DNA from: an uncultured bacterium | GTDB taxonomy: Bacteria > Bacillota_I > Bacilli_A > Acholeplasmatales > Anaeroplasmataceae | Direction of reading: 5' to 3' | Assembly: GCA_949291115.1 (NCBI GenBank) | Contig: CASETY010000001.1 | Span: 95,238 to 159,237 of the forward strand | DNA: 64,000 nucleotides | In this document: piece after piece, positions 15,453 to 24,686 of the stretch | Layout: each line of letters begins with the position of its first letter | Position numbering within the stretch: the stretch's first letter is position 1 | Program-made: the position numbers and the translations under genes | The notes under the pieces: generated by a model | What the model was told of the DNA's origin: nothing | What the model saw: only the letters and a program-made list of their open reading frames with translations | Databases searched by the model: none

Positions 15453-17333
15453 ATGGAAAAAATGACCAAGATTAATACACCAGAAGTCTTAGAAAAATTA
15501 ATTTCTAATTTAACTAAGAAATTGAATGATAAGATTGATGGTAAAGCTGGTATTAGAAAGATAGTTATTTGTGGTGGTACTGGTTGTCTTTCTTCTAATT
15601 CTAAACAAATATATGAAGAATTTTTAAAATTAATAGGCGAATATAATTTAAGTGAAAAAGTAGAAGTTAACATGGTTGGCTGTTTTGGCTTTTGTAGCCA
15701 AGGTCCATTCGTTAAAATTTATCCCGAAGATACTCTTTATCGAATGGTTAAGGTAGAAGATGTTAAAACAATTATTGAGACTGATTTAGTAAATCATAAG
15801 GTTTGTGAAGAGTTAGTTTATGTTGAACCTAATACTAATGTTAAATATCCAAAACAAGATGATATTCCTTTTTATCATAAACAATTAAGAATTGCATTAC
15901 ATGGCTGTGGGACTATTAATCCTGAAAATTTAGAAGAAGCTTTAGGTTGTGACGCTTTTAAAGGGTTAATTAGGGCTTTGAAGATGAGTCCTCAAGAAGT
16001 TATTGATGAAGTGCTTGCTTCTGGTTTAAGAGGAAGAGGGGGCGCTGGTTTCCCAACTGGTAAGAAGTGGCAATTCGCCCATAATGAAAAAAGTGATGTT
16101 AAGTATGTTGTTTGTAATGGTGATGAAGGCGACCCGGGTGCTTTTATGGACCGCTCTATTTTAGAAGGTAATCCGGTTAGTGTAATCGAAGGTATGATGA
16201 TAGCTGCTTATGCAATCGGTGCTAGCAATGGTTATTTTTATGTTAGAGCGGAATATCCGGTTGCGGTTAGTAGATTAGAAAAAGCCATTCATGCTTTAGA
16301 AGAAGTTGGCCTTTTAGGTGATAATATCTTAGGTACTAATTTTAGCTTTAGAGCGCATATTAGATTAGGAGCGGGGGCCTTTGTTTGTGGTGAAGAAACA
16401 GCTTTACTAAACTCTATTGAAGGTAAAAGAGGTATGCCACGACCACGTCCACCATTCCCAGCAGTTAAGGGTTTATGGGGTAAACCTACCATTATTAATA
16501 ACGTAGAAACCTTAGCTAATATTCCTTTTATTCTAAGAGAAGGAGCTAATAAGTTTAATACAATTGGTACGAAAAATTCAAAAGGGACTAAAGTATTTGC
16601 TTTAGGTGGTAAAGTTAAAAATGTTGGTTTAGTTGAAGTACCAATGGGAACTACCTTAAGAGATCTAATTTATGATATTGGGGGCGGTATTCCTAATAAT
16701 AAACGTTTTCAAGCTATTCAAACAGGTGGTCCATCTGGTGGTTGTTTAACAATTAGTGAACTAGATACACATATTGATTTTGATAATTTAGTAGAAAAAG
16801 GTTCAATGATGGGTAGTGGTGGTGCTATCGTTATTGATGAAGATAACTGTATGGTTGATGTGGCTAAATTCTATTTAGAATTTATTTGTGATGAGTCTTG
16901 TGGTAAATGTTCACAATGTCGTATTGGTACTAAGCGTCTATTAGAAATAGTTGACCGTATAACTAAAGGTAAAGGTGAAATAGAAGATATTGAAAGAATG
17001 GAAGAATTATCTTCTTCAATTCAAGCTGGTTCACTTTGTGGTTTAGGTCAAACAGCTGCTAATCCAGTCTTATCTACTTTATCAAAGTTTAAAGATGTTT
17101 ATATTAGACATATTGTTGATAAAAAATGTGATGCTGGTGTTTGTAAAGATTTAGTTAACTATACAATTGATGAAAATTTGTGTAAGAAATGTTCATTATG
17201 TGCAAGAAAATGTCCAGTAGGGGCAATTACTGGTACAGTTGGAAAAACACCATTTGCAATTGATCATAGTAAATGTATTAAATGTGGATTATGTTATGAT
17301 TCATGTAAATTTAACGCTATAAGGAGGGGTTAA
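15453..17333 (+). CDS. Bifurcating [FeFe] hydrogenase beta subunit (NuoF/HydB-like)
   Basis: The 626-residue flavoprotein has the HydB/HndC layout. An N-terminal thioredoxin-like [2Fe-2S] domain (CGGTGCLSSNS, then GCFGFCSQGP; about 35-90) is followed by the NuoF core with GRGGAGFPTGKKW near residue 192 (NADH/FMN site), GDEGDPGAFMDR, the [4Fe-4S] motif SCGKCSQCRIG near 480, and a C-terminal two-cluster ferredoxin domain (CKKCSLCARKCP, CIKCGLCYDSCK). In this enzyme type NADH and ferredoxin are jointly oxidised to make H2, or the reverse. The ribosome site is weak, which fits coupling to the gene before. Confidence 0.95.
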   Translation: MEKMTKINTPEVLEKLISNLTKKLNDKIDGKAGIRKIVICGGTGCLSSNSKQIYEEFLKLIGEYNLSEKVEVNMVGCFGFCSQGPFVKIYPEDTLYRMVKVEDVKTIIETDLVNHKVCEELVYVEPNTNVKYPKQDDIPFYHKQLRIALHGCGTINPENLEEALGCDAFKGLIRALKMSPQEVIDEVLASGLRGRGGAGFPTGKKWQFAHNEKSDVKYVVCNGDEGDPGAFMDRSILEGNPVSVIEGMMIAAYAIGASNGYFYVRAEYPVAVSRLEKAIHALEEVGLLGDNILGTNFSFRAHIRLGAGAFVCGEETALLNSIEGKRGMPRPRPPFPAVKGLWGKPTIINNVETLANIPFILREGANKFNTIGTKNSKGTKVFALGGKVKNVGLVEVPMGTTLRDLIYDIGGGIPNNKRFQAIQTGGPSGGCLTISELDTHIDFDNLVEKGSMMGSGGAIVIDEDNCMVDVAKFYLEFICDESCGKCSQCRIGTKRLLEIVDRITKGKGEIEDIERMEELSSSIQAGSLCGLGQTAANPVLSTLSKFKDVYIRHIVDKKCDAGVCKDLVNYTIDENLCKKCSLCARKCPVGAITGTVGKTPFAIDHSKCIKCGLCYDSCKFNAIRRG

Positions 17334-17334
17334 A

Positions 17335-19134
17335 ATGGGAAAAGTTACTGTATATTTTGATAATCAACCATTTAAAGTTGATTCAGAAATGACTATTTTA
17401 GAAGCGGCGAAAGCTTGTGGTTATAATATTCCTTCTTTATGTTCATGGCAAAATGGTCGTTGTTCTTTAGCATCTTGTCGGGTGTGTTTAGTAGCTGTTG
17501 AAGGGGAAAGAAGATTAGTTCCTTCATGTGCTTATCCAGTTAGAGATGGCTTGAAAATAATGATTAATGATGAAAGAGCGATTAGAGCACGTCGTACTAG
17601 CGTCGAATTAATTTTATCTAACCATTCATTTAATTGTCAAAGTTGTCCTAAAAATGGCCAATGTGAATTATTAGAAGTTGCTCGTATTGTCGGGGCTCGC
17701 CCTAATATGTATGAAGGTGAAATGACACCAGTTACATATGATGATAAGTCGTTTGGTATTATTCGGGATACTTCTAAATGTATTTTATGTGGTCGTTGTA
17801 TTGAAACTTGTAAAGAATTACAAGGTCTTGGTATCTTAGGCTTTGAACAAAGAGGTTTTAATACGATTGTTGGTCCAGCTGCCAATCGTAGTTTTAAAGA
17901 TGTTCCATGTATTTTATGTGGTCAATGTGTAAATGTATGTCCAACAGGGGCTTTAATGGAACATAGTGAAATTGATAAATTAGATAAAGCCTTTAGTGAA
18001 GGGAAGATTGTTATTGTCCAAACTGCTCCAGCCGTTAGAGCGGCTATTGGTGAAGAGTTTGGAGAAAAGATTGGTACATCTTCAACTGGTAAAATGGTAG
18101 CAGCTTTGCATCGTTTAGGCTTTTACCGTGTATTTGATACTAACTTTGGTGCTGATTTAACTATTATGGAAGAAGCACATGAATGGATTCATAGAGTAAC
18201 TACGAGAGTAAAAGGACCAATGATTACATCTTGTTCACCAGGTTGGGTAAATTATATGGAATATTATTATCCTGATTTAATTAATCATTTATCTAGCTGT
18301 AAGAGTCCTCATGAAATGGTAGGTGCTATTATAAAATCTTATTATGCTGAAAAACATAATATTGATCGTTCTAAAATTTGTGTTGTTTCTATTATGCCAT
18401 GTACAGCTAAAAAATATGAGAAAGAACGTCCAGAAAATAGAGTTGATAATTTAAAAGATGTTGATATTGTCTTAACAACTCGTGAATTAGCTAAATTAAT
18501 TAGAAGAGCTGGTATTGTTTGGAAGAAATTACCTAATGAAGAATTTGACCATGATTTAATTGGTGAATATAGTGGTGCTGGTGTTATCTTTGGGGTTACT
18601 GGTGGGGTAATGGAAGCGGCTTGTCGAACTGCTTATCATATTTTAACTGGTGATGAATTAGAACCCGTTGATTTCACTAAAGTAAGAGGCTTTAATGGTA
18701 TTAAAGAAGCTTCTATTGAAATTAATGGCATTACTTATAACTTAGCGGTTGCCTCTGGCATGAAGAATGCGAAAGTTTTATTAGATGATATTAGAGCTGG
18801 TAAATCTAAATATGATTTCATTGAAATAATGGGTTGCCCAGGTGGTTGTATCAATGGTGGTGGCCAACCTTATGTTAAAGAGCTTTTCTTACCTAATGAA
18901 GATGATGATATCATGGATACATATCTAGCTAAAAGAGCGAAAGTTTTATATGATAAAGATAAATTTAAAGCTGTTAGAAGAAGTCATTTAAATAAAGATA
19001 TTATTACTTTATATAATGACTATTTAAAAGAACCTGGTTCACCTATAGCTCATAAACTATTACATACATCATATACTAATAAAAGAGAATGCTATCCTAA
19101 TCCTCATGAAGAAGGATTTTACGGAGAAAATTAA
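17335..19134 (+). CDS. hydA: [FeFe] hydrogenase catalytic (alpha) subunit
   Basis: The 599-residue protein carries an N-terminal [2Fe-2S] ferredoxin domain, a His-ligated cluster motif (HSFNCQSCPKNGQCELLE), two [4Fe-4S] clusters (CILCGRCIETCK, CILCGQCVNVCP) and the H-cluster domain with all three signatures: TSCSPGW near 298, MPCTAKK near 353 and MGCPGGCINGGGQP near 499. The C-terminal small-subunit segment ends in the HLLHTSYTNK-like tail. The common third signature is M-A-C; here it is M-G-C. A strong AAGGAGGGG ribosome site lies before it. The maturation genes hydE, hydF and hydG are not in the window and must be elsewhere. Confidence 0.97.
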   Translation: MGKVTVYFDNQPFKVDSEMTILEAAKACGYNIPSLCSWQNGRCSLASCRVCLVAVEGERRLVPSCAYPVRDGLKIMINDERAIRARRTSVELILSNHSFNCQSCPKNGQCELLEVARIVGARPNMYEGEMTPVTYDDKSFGIIRDTSKCILCGRCIETCKELQGLGILGFEQRGFNTIVGPAANRSFKDVPCILCGQCVNVCPTGALMEHSEIDKLDKAFSEGKIVIVQTAPAVRAAIGEEFGEKIGTSSTGKMVAALHRLGFYRVFDTNFGADLTIMEEAHEWIHRVTTRVKGPMITSCSPGWVNYMEYYYPDLINHLSSCKSPHEMVGAIIKSYYAEKHNIDRSKICVVSIMPCTAKKYEKERPENRVDNLKDVDIVLTTRELAKLIRRAGIVWKKLPNEEFDHDLIGEYSGAGVIFGVTGGVMEAACRTAYHILTGDELEPVDFTKVRGFNGIKEASIEINGITYNLAVASGMKNAKVLLDDIRAGKSKYDFIEIMGCPGGCINGGGQPYVKELFLPNEDDDIMDTYLAKRAKVLYDKDKFKAVRRSHLNKDIITLYNDYLKEPGSPIAHKLLHTSYTNKRECYPNPHEEGFYGEN

Positions 19135-19137
19135 CTT

Positions 19138-19170
19138 AAAGAGCGTATTTATACGCTCTTTTATTCTTAA
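19138..19170 (+). terminator. Terminator of the hydrogenase operon
   Basis: AAAGAGCGTA (19138-19147) pairs with TACGCTCTTT (19152-19161) around a four-base loop, followed by TTATTCTT. It begins two bases after the hydA stop. Confidence 0.9.
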
Positions 19171-19177
19171 AAAAAGT

Positions 19178-19206
19178 AAAAAAGCTTGCATTTAAAGCTT
19201 TTTTGT
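19178..19206 (+). terminator. Second hairpin with T tract before gmk
   Basis: AAAAAAGCTT (19178-19187) pairs with AAGCTTTTTT (19195-19204) with a seven-base loop. It is AT-rich and weaker than the previous one; it may be a backup terminator. A TATAAT at 19218-19223 just after it is the likely -10 of gmk. Confidence 0.6.
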
Positions 19207-19244
19207 AGTATAAGTTATATAATATAGTAGTTAGGGGGGCTAAT

Positions 19245-19865
19245 ATGAAACTTAATGAACGAGGTTTATTAGTAGTATTATCAGGTCCATCTGGTGTTGG
19301 TAAAGGTACTGTTAGAAAGGCTTTGTTTCAAATGCCTGAACAAAATTTTACATATAGTGTTTCAATGACAACACGTAATAAAAGACCAGGCGAAATTGAT
19401 GGTGTTGACTATTATTTTGTCACTAAAGAAGAATTTCAAAAAAGAATTAAAGAAAACAAGTTTTTGGAGCATGCTGAATTTGTCGGCAATTATTATGGTA
19501 CACCACTTGATAAGGTTGAAGAACGTCTTCAAGAAGGCAAAGAAGTTATTCTTGAAATTGAAGTTGAAGGTGCCTTACAAGTTCGTGATAAAGTTAAAGA
19601 TGCGGTTTTAATATTCTTAGTTCCTCCTTGTAAAGAAGCTTTATATAATCGTTTAAAATCAAGAGGGACAGAATCACCTGAAGTTATTGAAGAACGAATT
19701 AAAAAAGCTAATCGAGAATTTAAATTGGCTTATAAATATGATTATATTGTAGTAAATGATGAAGTTGTAAATGCCGCCGATCGTATTATGGCGATTATTA
19801 GAGCTGAACATGCGAAAACAGAACGTTCTATTCATAAATATATGAAACTTATTGAAGGCGAATAA
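19245..19865 (+). CDS. gmk: Guanylate kinase
   Basis: The 206-residue enzyme phosphorylates GMP to GDP. It has the P-loop GPSGVGKGT near residue 15, the GMP-binding segment with SVSMTTRNKRPGEIDGVDYYFV, YYGTPLDKVEE and LEIEVEGALQV. It forms a unit with rpoZ 39 bases downstream, the usual Firmicute pairing. The ribosome site is GGGGGG nine bases before the ATG region. Confidence 0.96.
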   Translation: MKLNERGLLVVLSGPSGVGKGTVRKALFQMPEQNFTYSVSMTTRNKRPGEIDGVDYYFVTKEEFQKRIKENKFLEHAEFVGNYYGTPLDKVEERLQEGKEVILEIEVEGALQVRDKVKDAVLIFLVPPCKEALYNRLKSRGTESPEVIEERIKKANREFKLAYKYDYIVVNDEVVNAADRIMAIIRAEHAKTERSIHKYMKLIEGE

Positions 19866-19904
19866 AATTTGTGATATAATCTTAAGGCTAATGGAGGTAA
19901 TATT

Positions 19905-20138
19905 GTGGTTAATCATGAAAAAATAGATGGTATGCGTTATCCATCAATTGATGAATTATTAAAAGTTATCGATTCTAAATATAAATTAGCTTATGCAGCA
20001 GCTAAAAGAGCTAAAATAATTGAAGAAGAAGAATTCACTTCTTTAGAACATCCAAAATGTGTAAAACCAGTTGGCATTGCCTTAGAAGAAATCTTAGCTG
20101 GTGATACAAAAGTTACTTTTGAGGAACAAAACGATTAA
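19905..20138 (+). CDS. rpoZ: RNA polymerase omega subunit
   Basis: The 77-residue protein has the omega core: MRYPSIDELLKVIDSKYKLA and AAKRAKIIEEEE, followed by KPVGIALEEILAG. Omega helps assemble and stabilise RNA polymerase. The start is GTG 19905, six bases after GGAGGT; the inner ATG ten codons on lacks a ribosome site. Its stop codon lies in the left arm of the terminator. Confidence 0.92.
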   Translation: MVNHEKIDGMRYPSIDELLKVIDSKYKLAYAAAKRAKIIEEEEFTSLEHPKCVKPVGIALEEILAGDTKVTFEEQND

Positions 20139-20158
20139 TTTATTTAGTCGTTTTTTTT
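20128..20158 (+). terminator. Terminator of gmk-rpoZ
   Basis: An 11-bp stem with one G-T pair (20128-20138 with 20144-20154, core AAAACGA/TCGTTTT) and a five-base loop is followed by T(8) up to 20158. The uvrC ATG is only seven bases further on. Confidence 0.88.
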
Positions 20159-20164
20159 ACTATT

Positions 20165-21925
20165 ATGGAAGATATTAAATTAAAATTACAGCTCTTACCA
20201 GCTAAACCTGGTTGTTATTTAATGAAAGATAAAGACGGGGTAATTATTTATGTTGGTAAAGCTAAAAATTTAAAGAATCGTGTTTCTAGTTATTTTCATG
20301 GAGCCCACAACGCTAAAACCACTAAATTAGTTGAAGAAATTAATGATTTTGAATATATCATTACTGCCTCTAACAAAGAAGCTTTTATTTTAGAAATAAA
20401 TCTTATTAAAAAACATGATCCCAAATATAATATTATGTTAAAAGATGATAAAACTTATCCATTTATCGCTTTAACTAATGAAAAAGATCCACGTTTAATT
20501 ATCACAAGAGTACCTAGAAAAAAAGCTAATGCCAAATATTTTGGCCCTTACCCTAATGTAAAAGCGGCAAGAATTACTTGTGATTTGTTAAACCAAATAT
20601 TTCCTCTAAGAAAATGCTTTAAAATTCCTAAAAAAGAATGTTTATATTATCATATGCATAATTGTTTGGGCCCTTGTATTAGTAAAGAAAAAATAGATTA
20701 TGAACCAATTAAAACTGAAATTGTTAAGTTTTTAAATGGTGATGTTACCTATGTTTTAAAAGAATTAGAAACAAAGATGCAAGAAGCATCATTAAACTTA
20801 GAATTTGAAAAAGCAATGGAATATCGTGATCAAATTAATTCAATTAAATCAACTGTAGATCATCAAAAAATTGAAATTAACGATAATATTAATTGTGATT
20901 TTATTGGTACTTATAGTAATGAAGATAATTTAGCTATTCATATTTTAATAATGAGACAAGGTAAAATTATTGGTAATTATCAAGATATCTTACCAGTTTA
21001 TAATGATAAAATAGATACACTTGAAAACTATTTATTACAATATTATACAAAAGAAATAACGCCTAAAGCTTTATATATTGATGAAATAAACTCTAATATT
21101 GAAATAGAAGAAATTTTAGATACAAAAATTATTTATCCTAAATGGGGAAATAAAAAGGAATTATTAGATATGGCTAATTTAAATGCCAAGAAAGATTTAG
21201 AAAATAAGCTTAATATATATCAAAATAAGGTGCTAAAGAAAATTGAAACAATTGAAAAATTAGGTAAATTATTAAATATTAAAACACCTAATTATATTGA
21301 ATCATTTGATAATAGTAATTTATTTGGTGAATACCCGATATCAGCAATGGTTGTTTATAAAAATGGTAAGGCTGTTCCGTCATTATTTAGAAAATATCAC
21401 ATTAAAACGGTAACTGGACCTAACGATTATGCTTCAATGAAAGAAGTTATCTATCGTCGTTATTTAAGATTATTAATGGAAAACAAAGAACTGCCTGATT
21501 TAATTTTAATGGATGGTGGTCAAATTCAAGTAAATGCTTGTAAGGAAACACTAAGTTCATTAAATTTAAATATTCCAGTTGCTGGCATTCAAAAAGATGA
21601 CCATCATAAAGCAACTCTCTTATATTATGAAGGTAAATTAATAAATATTGATAAAAATAGTGATGTTTTCTTGTTCTTAGCTAATGTTTCTGAACGCGTT
21701 CATAATTTCGCAATCAGTTTCTTCCGCAAAGAAAAAACAAAAGGCATTTTTGCATCTTTATTAGATGCAATTAACGGCCTTGGTCCTAAAGGTAAACAAA
21801 AGCTTTTAGAAAAATTTATTACGATTGATAATATTAAAAAAGCTTCTTTAGAAGAATTAAAAGAAGCAGGTATTAGTGAAAATGTAGCTTTAAATGTTAT
21901 AAATAAATTTAAGGAGAAGGTGTAA
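20165..21925 (+). CDS. uvrC: Excinuclease ABC subunit C
   Basis: The 586-residue UvrC makes both incisions in nucleotide excision repair. It has the GIY-YIG nuclease domain at the start (GCYLMKDKDGVIIYVGKAKNL), the UVR UvrB-binding motif near residue 200 (EKAMEYRDQINSI), the RNase H-like endonuclease region beginning ESFDNSNLFGEYP, and C-terminal helix-hairpin-helix repeats. The start has no visible ribosome site and directly follows the rpoZ terminator, like the ankyrin gene after hup. The next gene begins at the base after its stop. Confidence 0.95.
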   Translation: MEDIKLKLQLLPAKPGCYLMKDKDGVIIYVGKAKNLKNRVSSYFHGAHNAKTTKLVEEINDFEYIITASNKEAFILEINLIKKHDPKYNIMLKDDKTYPFIALTNEKDPRLIITRVPRKKANAKYFGPYPNVKAARITCDLLNQIFPLRKCFKIPKKECLYYHMHNCLGPCISKEKIDYEPIKTEIVKFLNGDVTYVLKELETKMQEASLNLEFEKAMEYRDQINSIKSTVDHQKIEINDNINCDFIGTYSNEDNLAIHILIMRQGKIIGNYQDILPVYNDKIDTLENYLLQYYTKEITPKALYIDEINSNIEIEEILDTKIIYPKWGNKKELLDMANLNAKKDLENKLNIYQNKVLKKIETIEKLGKLLNIKTPNYIESFDNSNLFGEYPISAMVVYKNGKAVPSLFRKYHIKTVTGPNDYASMKEVIYRRYLRLLMENKELPDLILMDGGQIQVNACKETLSSLNLNIPVAGIQKDDHHKATLLYYEGKLINIDKNSDVFLFLANVSERVHNFAISFFRKEKTKGIFASLLDAINGLGPKGKQKLLEKFITIDNIKKASLEELKEAGISENVALNVINKFKEKV

Positions 21926-22765
21926 ATGCGTATATATGGTTTAATCTTAGATTATGATAATGGTTTACGTAAATTAACTATTAAAACTAAATATAAACTT
22001 TTATATCTTTATCTTAAAAAAAGTATTCACCATAAATTTAAGTTGTTTTTAAATAAAGATGTATTAATTGATGTTGAAGTTGTAAGAAATAAAAATGAAC
22101 TTAATGTTTGTTACTTCAATAAAATTATTTCTTTAAATCCTTATAAAGTAACTTATGACACTTTTGAGATTGATAAAAGTTTGGCTAATGTATTAGCTAA
22201 TATTGACTATTTTTTATTTTTAGATATTGAAAATACAATGCCGCCTTATGGTCATAAAGGTAGTTTTAATTCCGAAATTATTCAATTAGCTTATATTTTA
22301 AAAGATAAAAATTTGAAAGAAGTAGCACGTTTTAATAGCTTTATTAAGCCAAAAAGTGATAGTTCATTGACTGATAGAACTTGTAAGTTTCTAAATATTA
22401 AAATTAATCATTTTTATAAAGAGGCTATTTCTCCTAAAAGATTATATTATCATTTAATTGGCATCTTAAAAAAGTATCATCCAGCAATTATTATCTATGG
22501 TAAAAATGATTCTATAAGCTTAAGAAACTTTGTTTTAGATAATAAGTTAAAGCCAATTAATAATTTATTACGCTTTATAAATTTATCATCTTTAATTATG
22601 AATTATTATCATCATTCTAAAGAAGAAGGCTTATTTAATTTGTATAAATATTATAGTCATAACGAACTTGTACAAGTCCATGACGCTTTTACCGATACGA
22701 TGATTACAGCCGCTGTTTTTAAATATTTTAGAGATGATGTACTTAACAATAAGTTTTCAATATAA
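21926..22765 (+). CDS. DnaQ-like 3'-5' exonuclease domain protein
   Basis: The 279-residue protein has a poorly conserved N-terminal 85 residues and then a DEDDh exonuclease-like domain: FLFLDIENTM (the D-x-E metal pair), EIIQLAYIL, the conserved LTDRTCKFLNI segment, IIYGKNDSISL and HDAFTDTMITA near the end (the His-Asp pair). This pattern fits DnaQ/exonuclease X-type nucleases that act on single-stranded DNA or RNA. It starts at the base after the uvrC stop, suggesting a repair-related role, but a role in RNA trimming is equally possible. Confidence 0.75.
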   Translation: MRIYGLILDYDNGLRKLTIKTKYKLLYLYLKKSIHHKFKLFLNKDVLIDVEVVRNKNELNVCYFNKIISLNPYKVTYDTFEIDKSLANVLANIDYFLFLDIENTMPPYGHKGSFNSEIIQLAYILKDKNLKEVARFNSFIKPKSDSSLTDRTCKFLNIKINHFYKEAISPKRLYYHLIGILKKYHPAIIIYGKNDSISLRNFVLDNKLKPINNLLRFINLSSLIMNYYHHSKEEGLFNLYKYYSHNELVQVHDAFTDTMITAAVFKYFRDDVLNNKFSI

Positions 22766-22796
22766 AAAAATCTGAGTTTTTACGCTCAGATTTTTT
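22765..22796. terminator. Bidirectional terminator between the exonuclease and rnj
   Basis: AAAAAATCTGAG (22765-22776) pairs with CTCAGATTTTTT (22785-22796) over 12 bp. T tracts on both strands serve the two converging genes, and both stop codons touch it. Confidence 0.9.
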
Positions 22797-24489
22797 AATT
22801 AGTCTCGGTATCTAAAACCATAAATATTGGTAAAACCATAGGTTTACGATCAGTTTCATCATAGATTAATTTAGTTAGATAGTCAGTTAAATTATATTTT
22901 AAGGTATTTAAATTAATAGTTTTATATTTATTAATTTCTTTTATTAAGAATTCTTTTGACATTTGTACTAAATGTTTAGTTAGAGCTTCACTATCTTTCA
23001 TATAGATAAAGCCACGTGATACAACTTGTGGTTCAAGAGGAAGCGTTTTATTGTTAGTGTCTATAGTGATCACTAAGGCAAAAAGACCATCTTCAGATAA
23101 TATTTTTCTTTCTCTAATAATAGTAGAAGAAATATCACCAATTTGGGTACCATCAATATAAACATCACCAGCTTCAACCTTACCGGCTAGACGAGCACCT
23201 CTTTCATTTATACAAAAGACATCGCCGTTTTCTAGAATAAAGGCATTTTCTTTTTTTAGACCACATTCGATTGCTAAATCAGCGTGTACTCGTTGCATTC
23301 TATATTCACCATGAACAGGAATAAAATATTTAGGTTTAAGTAATGCTTGTAATAGTTTTAATTCACCTTGGGAAGCATGACCAGAAGTATGAGTATCTGT
23401 AAGTGGTGAATGAGTAATAACATTAGCACCATTTTTAAATAAAAGGTTAATAGTTTTATTTACCCCTTCTTGATTACCAGGAATAGGTGATGAAGAGAAG
23501 ATAATTGTATCACCAGGAATTAATTTAATTTGTTTATGAGTTCCTCCAGCAATTCTACTTAAAGCTGCTAAGTTTTCACCTTGTGAACCGGTACAAAGTA
23601 AAGTGATTTCTTCGGGTTTATAACTTTGGACATCTTCAGGTTCAATAATGGTACCTTTAGGGCATCGAATATAACCTACTTGTTGACCAACTTCAATTGT
23701 TTTTTCCATTGAACGACCAAAGACAGCTACTTTACGATTAGTTAAAATAGAAGCTTCAATAACTTGTTGAACACGATAAATATTAGAAGCGAAAGTAGCC
23801 ACAATGATTCTTGAATGTATACGTTTAAATAAATCTTTAATGGAATTTCCAATTTTCTTTTCACTTTCCGTAAAGCCAGGAACTAAAGCATTAGTAGAAT
23901 CGGCAGTTAGGCATAAAACACCTTCACTACCTAAACGAGCTAATTTTTCATATTCAGCTTGCGGACCAACCGGTGTAAAGTCAATTTTAAAGTCACCTGT
24001 GTGGACAAAATTACCGTATGGGGTTTTGAATACTAAGCAAAAACTATCAGGAATTGAATGATTTAATCTAATGAATGATAGTTCAACATCCTTAAATTGA
24101 TAAGTATAATGGCTTTTATATTCAACGATTTGGACAGGTGGCATATCTTTATATTCAATCAATTTGTTTTGAATTAAATCAACAGCGATACCTGAAGCAT
24201 AAATTTTAGGAATCTTAACTTTTTTAAGTAAGAAAGGGATACCACCAATATGATCTTCATGACCATGGGTAATAAAAAGGCCCACAATTTTTTCTTCATT
24301 TTGAATTAAATATGTTAAATCCTGCATAACATAATCAACACCAAGTAAGTGTTCATCAGGGAATAAGATACCAGCATCTATTATAAAAATTTGTTTTTGA
24401 TATTGTAAAACATACATATTTTTTCCGACTTCTCCTAAGCCGCCTAGCGCAAAAAAAGCCAAATCTTTATTGTTAATAATTAAATCCAC
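22795..24489 (-). CDS. rnj: Ribonuclease J
   Basis: The 564-residue metallo-beta-lactamase-fold nuclease has the motif THGHEDHIGG near residue 77, the beta-CASP region with FGRSMEKTIEVG and CTGSQGE, and GHASQGELKLL plus PVHGEYRM further on. RNase J has endonuclease and 5'-3' exonuclease activity and is central to Firmicute mRNA decay. The C-terminal part is present. It is a single minus-strand gene; the ribosome site is GAAAGGAAT about ten bases before the ATG. Confidence 0.95.
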   Translation of the reverse strand: MDLIINNKDLAFFALGGLGEVGKNMYVLQYQKQIFIIDAGILFPDEHLLGVDYVMQDLTYLIQNEEKIVGLFITHGHEDHIGGIPFLLKKVKIPKIYASGIAVDLIQNKLIEYKDMPPVQIVEYKSHYTYQFKDVELSFIRLNHSIPDSFCLVFKTPYGNFVHTGDFKIDFTPVGPQAEYEKLARLGSEGVLCLTADSTNALVPGFTESEKKIGNSIKDLFKRIHSRIIVATFASNIYRVQQVIEASILTNRKVAVFGRSMEKTIEVGQQVGYIRCPKGTIIEPEDVQSYKPEEITLLCTGSQGENLAALSRIAGGTHKQIKLIPGDTIIFSSSPIPGNQEGVNKTINLLFKNGANVITHSPLTDTHTSGHASQGELKLLQALLKPKYFIPVHGEYRMQRVHADLAIECGLKKENAFILENGDVFCINERGARLAGKVEAGDVYIDGTQIGDISSTIIRERKILSEDGLFALVITIDTNNKTLPLEPQVVSRGFIYMKDSEALTKHLVQMSKEFLIKEINKYKTINLNTLKYNLTDYLTKLIYDETDRKPMVLPIFMVLDTETN

Positions 24490-24686
24490 TTATTATCATT
24501 CCTTTCGAACTTGCTTAATTCAAAAACATTATACTATATTTTTTTAATTTTTAAAAGTATAAGGAAGGATATTTTTAAAGTAAGCGGTTTTATTTTGAAA
24601 TATTATAAATATTATTAATGATTTTGTGGCAAGATTTTAGAAAAAATGCTATAATAAAAAAGTTATTTAAAGAAGAGGTGGTTAAA

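Noticed and set aside
24490..24686. T-box leader before proS
   Set aside because: The leader is too short and has neither the T-box sequence nor an antiterminator.
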